A DNA stretch of 64,000 nucleotides from Myxococcales bacterium (GTDB taxonomy: Bacteria > Myxococcota > UBA796 > SXON01). Below, one piece after another: positions 8,056 through 15,998 of the stretch. The stretch's first letter is position 1, and each line of letters starts with the position of its first letter. Position numbers and translations under genes: made by a program. The DNA lies in NCBI GenBank assembly GCA_009692585.1, contig SHYX01000001.1, positions 62,001-126,000 on the forward strand. The letters are read 5' to 3'. The notes beneath the pieces are model-generated. The model did no database searches. It was not told where the DNA came from and was given only the letters and a program-made list of their open reading frames with translations.

Positions 8056-9166
8056 GCTGTCGACCATGGAGCGCCGCCACGTCGATCGTGCCGGGCTCAC
8101 CGACATCCGAGAGCGGCTCGACCGGGGCGAGCGGCTCAGCTTCGAGGACGGCGTCCGGCTGTTTTCGACGCACGACCTGGGGGCCCTCTCGGCGTTGGCC
8201 AATCGTGAACGGCAGCGGCGTTGGGGCGACTTGACCTTCTTCAACCGCAACGTGCACGTCAACGCGACCAACGTGTGCGAGGCGAGCTGCATCTTCTGCT
8301 CCTTCAGCCGGCTCAAGACGGGGGACGCCGCGGCCTACACCATGTCGCTCGACGAGGCGGTCGGTCGGGTGAGGGCGCTTCGCGACGAGCTCATCACCGA
8401 AGTACACATCGTCAACGGGCTCAACCCGGACCTGCCCTGGGAATATTACCTCGACCTGCTGCGCGGCATCCGCGCCGAGCGCCCGGACCTCCACATCAAG
8501 GCATTCACGGCGGTGGAGATCCACTATTTCGCGGTGAAGTACGGCAAGAGCTACGGGCAGGTCCTGCGTGAACTGGCGGCGGCGGGGCTGGGTTCGCTTC
8601 CGGGTGGTGGCGCGGAGATATTCCACCCGCGCGCCCGCAAGAAGCTCTGCGACGACAAGGTCGACGCCGAGGGTTGGTTGCAGGTGCACCGTACCGCCCA
8701 TGAGTTGGGCATGCGCTCCAACTGTACGATGCTCTTCGGCAGCATCGAGACGCTCGAGGAGCGGGTCGACCACCTGCTCCGTCTGCGCGCGCTCCAGGAC
8801 GAGACCGGAGGGTTCCAGACCTTCATCCCGCTCCGATTTCACCATGAAAACAACAAGCTCCAGCGCCTGCGAGAGCCGACGGCTTACGATTCATTGCGCA
8901 CCTACGCGGTCTCCCGGCTTCTGTTGGACAACATCGACCACATCAAGGCGTACTGGATCATGCTCGGGGTGGAGTTGGCCCAGATCTCGCTGGATTGGGG
9001 TGTTGATGACATCGACGGCACCGTGCGCGAGGAGCGTATCTACCACATGGCCGGGGCCCGGACCCCGCAGACGTTGGGGCGCGCGGAGCTGATCCAACTC
9101 ATCCGAGACGCGGGACGCATCCCGGTCGAACGTGACACCCTTTATCGTATCGTTGCGGAGGCATAG
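8045..9166 (+). CDS. mqnE: Aminofutalosine synthase MqnE (radical SAM)
   Basis: A 373-residue radical SAM enzyme. The cluster motif CEASCIFC puts cysteines at about 78, 82 and 85, within NATNVCEASCIFCSFSR as in MqnE. GLNPDLPWEYY, GLGSLPGGGAEIF, NCTMLFGSIET and LLLDNIDHIKAYW are further family signatures. It joins 3-[(1-carboxyvinyl)oxy]benzoate with SAM to give aminofutalosine. The ATG at 8045 overlaps the ubiX end by 11 bp; ATG 8066 is a possible shorter start. Confidence 0.93.
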   Translation: MLPELSTMERRHVDRAGLTDIRERLDRGERLSFEDGVRLFSTHDLGALSALANRERQRRWGDLTFFNRNVHVNATNVCEASCIFCSFSRLKTGDAAAYTMSLDEAVGRVRALRDELITEVHIVNGLNPDLPWEYYLDLLRGIRAERPDLHIKAFTAVEIHYFAVKYGKSYGQVLRELAAAGLGSLPGGGAEIFHPRARKKLCDDKVDAEGWLQVHRTAHELGMRSNCTMLFGSIETLEERVDHLLRLRALQDETGGFQTFIPLRFHHENNKLQRLREPTAYDSLRTYAVSRLLLDNIDHIKAYWIMLGVELAQISLDWGVDDIDGTVREERIYHMAGARTPQTLGRAELIQLIRDAGRIPVERDTLYRIVAEA

Positions 9167-10933
9167 ATGACGCCCAAGATTCGCGTCGCGTGTGTCGGCT
9201 ACACCAACGCCTGGCCTCTGACCCGCCACCTGGACCCGGCGAGCTTTGACGTGCGGGCCTGCGTACCGAGCGCCGCCGCCCGCTTGTTGAACCAGGGAGA
9301 GGTGGACGTGGGGCTTGTCCCGGTGGCCTCGATCTTCGATGCGGGCGCCGACTGGCGGATCGTGCCCGGGTTGTGCATCGGTAGCGATGGCGACGTGGAC
9401 AGCGTGCTCCTGGTGGGGGAGACGCCGATTGACGAGTGGGACGAGGTGGTGCTGGACGGGGAGTCGCGGACCAGCGTGGTGCTGGCCCAGATCCTGCTTC
9501 GTGGTCCGCTCGGGCGTGCCCGGGTGCCGGTCCGCGCGGTGGACGCGGGCACGGGCGCGTTTCACGCTCAGGGGAGGGTCGGCGCCGTGGTCATCGGCGA
9601 CGCCGCCCGGAACCTCCCGGCACGACTCACCACCCGGGTGGACCTCGGCCGGGCATGGAAAGACTGGACAGGGCTGCCGTTCGTCTTTGCGGTGTGGGCC
9701 GGCCGTCCCGATCTGCCGGCCGAAGCGATCGCGGGGCTCGGCGCGGCGGCGGCGCGTGGCCTCCCGGAGCGGGCGTCCGCACCCGAGGCCGACCGCGCCT
9801 ACCTCCAGAACGCGATCCGCTACGAGCTCGATGATCGTGCCCTGATGGGGCTGCGTCGCTTCGTGGCGCTCGCGCAGGCCGCCGGTCTGTTCGGGCCCGG
9901 CGATCTGTGCCTCTACGGCCCGCCGGAGCGGTCACGACCGCGCGTGTCGGTCGAGGCGCTGCTGGCGAAGGCGGTCGGAGGCGAGCGCCTGTCCCCTGAC
10001 GACGCGCGCCGGCTCTCGGCCGACGCGTCAGGTCCGGACCTGGCCGCTGCGGCCGCCGAGCGCCGTGGCAAGCTCCTGCCCGGGCGCGATGTCACGTACT
10101 TGATGGCCGGGAACGTGTCCGTCGCCTCGCCTCGGGAGCGCGGCGCGCGGCTTGTGGGCGCCGGCGCGGTCGCGGCGATCCTCCAGCCAGGCGTGCCGGA
10201 GGCCGGTTCGCTGGAGGCGTGCGCCGAGGCGATTCGGATGCTCAAGGGGGAGTTTGCCCTCTCGGTGACGGGCCTCGGAGCGGACGAACTGGTCGGCCTC
10301 GCCTTGGCCGCAGGGGTGAGCGCCGAAGGTGCGCTCGAGACGCTGGTGCGCGCCGGGTTGGATGGCTTCGGGGGCGCGGCGGTGCGGGTGGGAGCGGCGG
10401 CCCGCCCCCAGTGGCGCGTGATGCATCGCCTCGCGGGAGCCCTCGGGCTCGGCGGCCCGGCGACGATGACCATCGGGTGGGGGGAGTCCCGGGCGGCGCG
10501 AACCGATCACCTGCTCGACCTCCGCGAGTTCCAGGGTGAGGAGCTCGCCGCCGGGCGGCCGGGCGTCTCCGCGTTCAGTGTGTGGACCGCTCTGGGCGAC
10601 GTGGCGGGGAGGGACGACTCCGCCCAGGCCTGGCTGCGTGTGGTCTCTCTGGCCCGACTGATACTCGACAATGTCTCACACGTGACGGCGTGGTGGCCCA
10701 CGGTGGGCCTCGGCCCGGCCCAGACGGCACTGTTCGCCGGGGCCGACGATCTGGGCCCGGTACTCCTGGATGGCGACGCGCTCGCCGCGCCTGGGCGCAG
10801 TTGGACGACCGACCCCGAGGAGGTGGAGCACCACATCCGCGCCGCCGGATTCCGGGCGGTTCGCCGCGACCTTGACTGGACCCGGTTGGTGCCGGTCGTG
10901 GTCGACACCGACGGTCGGTACGCGAGGTTCTGA
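9167..10933 (+). CDS. mqnA: MqnA fused to a cysteine-less MqnC-like domain
   Basis: 588 residues in two parts. Residues ~1-255 are MqnA (chorismate dehydratase): RVACVGYTNAWPLTRHL, VDVGLVPVASI and the two-lobed binding-protein fold. Residues ~265-588 follow MqnC (dehypoxanthine futalosine cyclase): ALLAKAVGGERLSPDDARRL, GRDVTYLMAGN, GPATMTIGWGE, LARLILDNVSHVTAWW and GADDLGPVLL. Where MqnC carries its CxxxCxxC cluster motif (about residues 315-325 here) this protein reads GNVSVASPRERGARL, with no cysteine. The second domain therefore should not bind a radical SAM cluster. The frame is open throughout, so it is not simple decay. The ATG follows the mqnE stop directly. Confidence 0.85.
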   Translation: MTPKIRVACVGYTNAWPLTRHLDPASFDVRACVPSAAARLLNQGEVDVGLVPVASIFDAGADWRIVPGLCIGSDGDVDSVLLVGETPIDEWDEVVLDGESRTSVVLAQILLRGPLGRARVPVRAVDAGTGAFHAQGRVGAVVIGDAARNLPARLTTRVDLGRAWKDWTGLPFVFAVWAGRPDLPAEAIAGLGAAAARGLPERASAPEADRAYLQNAIRYELDDRALMGLRRFVALAQAAGLFGPGDLCLYGPPERSRPRVSVEALLAKAVGGERLSPDDARRLSADASGPDLAAAAAERRGKLLPGRDVTYLMAGNVSVASPRERGARLVGAGAVAAILQPGVPEAGSLEACAEAIRMLKGEFALSVTGLGADELVGLALAAGVSAEGALETLVRAGLDGFGGAAVRVGAAARPQWRVMHRLAGALGLGGPATMTIGWGESRAARTDHLLDLREFQGEELAAGRPGVSAFSVWTALGDVAGRDDSAQAWLRVVSLARLILDNVSHVTAWWPTVGLGPAQTALFAGADDLGPVLLDGDALAAPGRSWTTDPEEVEHHIRAAGFRAVRRDLDWTRLVPVVVDTDGRYARF

Positions 10934-10937
10934 CCGC

Positions 10938-11780
10938 ATGCGGGGGCCGGTCAACGCGCACGTACATCTGGAGCTCCCGGCCGCGCCGTCGGTGTCGGGA
11001 CAGGGCCTGGTGCCGTGGCTCTTGTCGTGGCGCCGGGACAACCCTGCTCGCCGGGAGCACGCCATGGCCAATGCGCGCGCCGTGGCGGCCACCGGAACCG
11101 CGGCCGTCATCGACATCGGCAACCTCGGTGTCGGCGGCGAAGCGATGCACGCCGCCGGTCTCGACGGTCTGGCCTTCACCGAGGTCTTCGGCTTCGACGA
11201 GCCGCATCTGGCGAACGGCGTGAAATGTGCGACCCCGCACGCTCCCTACAGCACGCATTCTGATACAATTCGATGTGTCGCGGGGCGGGGAGAACCCTGG
11301 TCCATCCACTGCGATGAGGACCGTGCGGAGCGGGCATTCCTGCTCGATGGCGGCGGCCCCTGGCCGGACGTGTTGCGTGCGTCGAACCGAGACCTCTCGC
11401 ACTGGCGCCCGCCTGGGCTGTCCCCGGTACACTGGCTCGATTCGTTAGGCGTACTCAGTCCGAACACCCTCCTTGTGCACTGTACGCTCACGACGGCGGC
11501 GGAGCTCGAACTGGTGGCGGCCCGCGGGTGTACCATCTGCATCTGCCCGCGCAGCAACCTCCACATCACCGGGCACCTCCCCGACGTGTTGGCGATGTTC
11601 GATGCGGGCGTCCGCGTGCTCATCGGCACCGACTCGCTCATCTCGTGCCCAGACCTCGACGTGCGCAATGAGCTCCCGGTGCTTCTCAAGGCGTTCCCCG
11701 GAGTGCCCCGGTCCCGATGGGAACGGTGCCTGCGGGCGGACGCCTGGGCGTTTCTCGACCAAGCGGGGGGTCGCGCGTGA
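10938..11780 (+). CDS. Amidohydrolase, probable aminofutalosine deaminase (MqnX-like), barrel only
   Basis: A 280-residue metal-dependent hydrolase. Metal ligands are visible in order: NAHVHLE (HxH), SIHCDE, LLVHCT and IGTDSL (Asp). It begins at the HxH strand and stops soon after the Asp, so the small N- and C-terminal beta domains of typical deaminases (around 400 residues) are missing. In the futalosine pathway MqnX deaminates aminofutalosine; the operon position supports that role but related enzymes act on other amines. Starts 4 bp after the mqnA fusion; its end overlaps mqnP by GTGA. Confidence 0.65.
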   Translation: MRGPVNAHVHLELPAAPSVSGQGLVPWLLSWRRDNPARREHAMANARAVAATGTAAVIDIGNLGVGGEAMHAAGLDGLAFTEVFGFDEPHLANGVKCATPHAPYSTHSDTIRCVAGRGEPWSIHCDEDRAERAFLLDGGGPWPDVLRASNRDLSHWRPPGLSPVHWLDSLGVLSPNTLLVHCTLTTAAELELVAARGCTICICPRSNLHITGHLPDVLAMFDAGVRVLIGTDSLISCPDLDVRNELPVLLKAFPGVPRSRWERCLRADAWAFLDQAGGRA

Positions 11781-12619
11781 ACGCCCTCCGCGTATTCGGG
11801 CGGATGATCAAGTTCTCCCACAGCATCTTCGCCATGCCCTTCGCGCTGGCGTCGGGCGTGATCGCCGCGCGGACGCACCCGACCACCTGGGTGCAGTGGT
11901 CGCTCATCGTGGTGTGCATGGTGAGTGCGCGCTCGTGCGCGATGGGCTTCAATCGGATCGTCGATCGGCGCCTCGATGCCCGCAACCCACGCACGGCGAA
12001 TCGCGAACTACCGAGCGGAGAGATCGGCCTCGGCGTGGCCATCGCGTTGACCCTCCTCGCGGCGCTCACCTTCGTTTTCGCCGCGGTCGTCCTACATCCC
12101 TTGTGCGGGTGGCTCTCGCCCGCTGCCTTGGCGGTGGTGTGCGGGTACAGCCTCGCCAAGCGGTTCACCCCGCTTGTGCACCTGTGGCTCGGCGTGGCGC
12201 TGGGGCTCGCCCCTGTCGCCGCATGGATCGCCATCACCGGCCAGCTTGCCTGGGTGCCGGTGGTGCTGGCGGCCGCGGTGGCCACGTGGGTGGCGGGCTT
12301 CGACATCCTGTACTCTCTTCAGGACGAAGAGTTCGATCGGGGCCAGGGCCTGCACAGCATCCCGGCCGCCCTGGGCCAGAGCATCGCGATGAAGATCAGC
12401 TCCGTCCTGCACGTGGGCACTGTCGCCTGTCTCGCTACCCTGCCGTTTGTCACCCCCCTCGGGTGGCCTTACTGGGCCGGGCTGGCGGTGATCGCCGGGG
12501 TGCTCGGCTATGAGCATCATCTGGTGAAGCCCGGTGATCTCTCCAAGATTGACAAGGCCTTCTTCGATCTGAACGGCTACGTCTCGCTGGTGTTCCTCGT
12601 GGCGGTGCTGGCCGCCTGA
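11777..12619 (+). CDS. mqnP: UbiA-family prenyltransferase MqnP
   Basis: A 280-residue integral membrane protein with about eight hydrophobic segments. The two Asp-rich motifs of UbiA enzymes are NRIVDRRLDARNPRTANRE and DILYSLQDEEFDRGQG. It attaches the polyprenyl chain to the naphthoate ring; the polyprenyl synthase that would supply its substrate heads the same operon. GTG start overlaps the previous TGA. The end overlaps the convergent PhyH gene by 43 bp. Confidence 0.88.
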   Translation: MNALRVFGRMIKFSHSIFAMPFALASGVIAARTHPTTWVQWSLIVVCMVSARSCAMGFNRIVDRRLDARNPRTANRELPSGEIGLGVAIALTLLAALTFVFAAVVLHPLCGWLSPAALAVVCGYSLAKRFTPLVHLWLGVALGLAPVAAWIAITGQLAWVPVVLAAAVATWVAGFDILYSLQDEEFDRGQGLHSIPAALGQSIAMKISSVLHVGTVACLATLPFVTPLGWPYWAGLAVIAGVLGYEHHLVKPGDLSKIDKAFFDLNGYVSLVFLVAVLAA

Positions 12620-13577
12620 GCGCCGCCGGGGTCGTTGGTTCGCCGTTTTTTAGCTCGGGCCGCTCGCCAACGCATGATGTGGTCGAAGAGGCGCAAGTAC
12701 ATCGGCGTCGGGCTGTTTTCGTGTTTCCGCAGCTCGGCGTCGATGACGTAGGGAACGTACATGCTGCGCCGAAGCGACGCCCACCCCGTCTTGGGGCTCG
12801 ACTCCACCCGGTGCCACATCCGCCCGTCGTGCACGCTCAGGTCCCCAGGCCACGTCTCCACGGCAAGCTCGCGTGGGTCGGCCCGCTGGGTGACAAAATG
12901 GATCTTGGAAAACAGGGTAGAAAATACGCCCTGAGTGTGGGTGCCCGGCAACAATCGAAGTCCGCCTTCTGTTGGACGGATGCGATCGAAATGGACGCCG
13001 ACATTGAGCATGGGGCCGGGCATCTTCCAGTTGTAGAAAACATCTCGGAGGGCGTCGGTGTGCCACGCGAGGTTCGGCCGGATGCTGCCCGGGGCGTTGA
13101 CGTAGCGGTTGAACACCACGCCGTCCTTTTCCCGCTCGCCGATGCGGGCGTCCTCGCCGATCAGCCGCCGGACCGGCTCGAAGCGTGGGTCGCGTACGAA
13201 CGCCGAAAGCGCCGGGCTGTACTGGCTGGAGAAGCCCATGCGCACCATGTAGTCGTTGCCGTCGGGGTCAGGGCTGAACCACACCGGCACCCCGTTGACA
13301 CGCTCCCGGCCGCTGGCCTTGAGCTCCGCTTCGACCCGGTCCACCTCGGCGAGGATGAGTGAGACTTCGGATGTGTCGGCTACTCGATCAAAGAGGAGAA
13401 AGCCATTTCTCTTCAAGAATTCAGCCTGTATCGGGGTGATGTCGGGGCCGAGGTGGAACCGCGTCGACAACGGCAAGGTGCCCGCCGCCGCCCGTGCGTC
13501 ATCACCGGCGCGGGACTCGTCGTAGGGGGCGGGAGGAGGATCACCCGACCAGTCGGGTGGATGCCGCGGCTCCACGA

Positions 13578-13593
<16 letters not shown>
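12577..13593 (-). CDS. Phytanoyl-CoA dioxygenase (PhyH) family oxygenase
   Basis: A 338-residue Fe(II)/2-oxoglutarate oxygenase. The iron ligands are WHTDALRD (HxD) and the distal His in VHDGRMWHRVES; the arginine for 2-oxoglutarate probably lies in SLRRSMYVPYV. It hydroxylates an unactivated C-H bond of an unknown small molecule. The tail is basic and low complexity (RRTNDPGG onward). Start is uncertain: GTG 13593 overlaps the upstream stop by 16 bp; GTG 13575 is an alternative. Confidence 0.75.
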
Positions 13594-14588
<995 letters not shown>

Positions 14589-14665
14589 CAGCGGCCTCAG
14601 GGGGGCTTTGCATATTCCTGACTGCGGGCCTCGGCAAGTGGGCCCCGGTGGAATAGGCTGCAGGC

Positions 14666-15079
14666 ATGGCTGACTTTGTGATGTGGTACCGGGTGGGGGG
14701 ATGGGGCATGCACCTCGTCTTGTTGATGAATCTCTTCGCCGTCGCGGGCGTACCGCTGGCGTTGCTGCTCGCGATTGTGGCGCGAGCCACCGGCAAGATG
14801 GGAGGCGTGGCACGCGTGGCGGCCATCCTCGGCACGATGCTGGCGGCCGCACCGTGCTGCGCGGGGATCGTCGGCTACAACTCGGCGATGTGGAAGACGG
14901 AGTCCGTGTTGGAGAACGCGGACCCGGAGAGGAAGTCGATGCTCCTCACGCTGGGCGGGGAGGAGGCGAGCCACAACCTGAACTTCGGCGTCGGCTCCGC
15001 CCTCTGCATGCTCCTTCCGGCTGTGCTTGCCTTCCTCATCGCGCCCTCCAAGCCGCCGCCGCCGGAGCCCGAATATTGA
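14666..15079 (+). CDS. Small membrane protein of unknown function
   Basis: A 137-residue protein with three hydrophobic segments (about 15-40, 48-70 and 108-127) and a proline-rich end (PPPPEPEY). The layout, with a long soluble loop before the last helix, recalls small MotA/ExbB-like proteins, but I cannot assign a family. ATG 14666 is preceded by TAGGCT with six bases between, a leaderless-type start. Confidence 0.65.
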   Translation: MADFVMWYRVGGWGMHLVLLMNLFAVAGVPLALLLAIVARATGKMGGVARVAAILGTMLAAAPCCAGIVGYNSAMWKTESVLENADPERKSMLLTLGGEEASHNLNFGVGSALCMLLPAVLAFLIAPSKPPPPEPEY

Positions 15080-15080
15080 T

Positions 15081-15104
15081 ATGATGTGGCCCACCAACGG
15101 TGGG
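15081..15104 (+). promoter_or_regulatory. -10 box followed by a small hairpin
   Basis: TATGAT at 15080-15085 is a near-consensus -10. CCCACC, AAC, GGTGGG at 15090-15104 forms a perfect 6-bp stem just before ATG 15110. It may mark an untranslated leader, or fold over the start. Confidence 0.4.
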
Positions 15105-15109
15105 ATCGC

Positions 15110-15973
15110 ATGCGCTGCAGCTTCCTCGGTCTGGGTGTGATGGGCTACCCCATGGCTGGGCACCTGGCCCGCCGTGGGCATAGCGTTACCGTGTACAACC
15201 GCACCCCCGCCAGGGCCGATGCCTGGGTGCGGGAGTACGGAGGAAAACAGGCGGCGTCCCCGGGTGAGGCGGCTGTCGGCGCCGACGTCGTCCTGATCTG
15301 CGTCGGCGACGATCCTGATGTCCGCGCCGTGGTCCTCGGCCCCCAGGGCGCCCTGGCCAGCATGGGGGCGGGCAGTCTGCTGGTCGACCACACGACCGCG
15401 TCCGCCGAGCTCGCACGCGAGTTGGAGCACGCCTGCGAGGCGGTGTCCGTCGGCTTCGTGGACGCGCCGGTGTCGGGAGGACAGGCCGGCGCGGTCGCCG
15501 GGCAACTCAGCGTGATGTGCGGCGGCTCCGACGAGCATGTGGATCGGGCGCGACCGGTATTTTCGGCGTACGCGAAGATTGTCGCGCACCAGGGGCCGGC
15601 CGGCACCGGTCAGCTCTGCAAGATGGTGAATCAGATCTGTATCGCGGGGGTCCTGGCGGGCCTCGCCGAGGGCCTGGACTTCGCGAATCGCGCCGGCCTC
15701 GATCCAGAGAAGGTCGTGGCCGCGATCAGCAAGGGCGCGGCGCAGTCCTGGCAGATGGAGAACCGACATCGCTCGATGGTCGAAGGACGGTTCGACTTCG
15801 GCTTTGCCGTCGACCTGATGCGCAAGGATCTGGACATCTGCTGTCGCACCGCGGATGCCATCGGCGCCGATCTTCCCATCATCGAAGAGGTGGCGGAGCG
15901 CTACGCGGAGGTCAGCGCCATGGGCGGCGGGCGGTGGGACACCTCGTCGTTGATCGCGCTTTTGCAGCGGTGA
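15110..15973 (+). CDS. 3-hydroxyisobutyrate dehydrogenase family oxidoreductase
   Basis: A 287-residue beta-hydroxyacid dehydrogenase. The nucleotide loop is FLGLGVMGYPMAGHL followed by YNRTPARA, which favours NADP. The substrate loop is FVDAPVSGGQAGA, and the catalytic Lys is in GQLCKMVNQ. Members reduce small aldehyde acids such as tartronate or succinate semialdehyde. No metabolic partner is adjacent. ATG 15110 is chosen because the glycine-rich loop follows it at once; an in-frame GTG at 15086 overlaps the -10 box. Confidence 0.85.
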   Translation: MRCSFLGLGVMGYPMAGHLARRGHSVTVYNRTPARADAWVREYGGKQAASPGEAAVGADVVLICVGDDPDVRAVVLGPQGALASMGAGSLLVDHTTASAELARELEHACEAVSVGFVDAPVSGGQAGAVAGQLSVMCGGSDEHVDRARPVFSAYAKIVAHQGPAGTGQLCKMVNQICIAGVLAGLAEGLDFANRAGLDPEKVVAAISKGAAQSWQMENRHRSMVEGRFDFGFAVDLMRKDLDICCRTADAIGADLPIIEEVAERYAEVSAMGGGRWDTSSLIALLQR

Positions 15974-15998
15974 GTGCCCATGCCGCCGCTGGCGGCGC

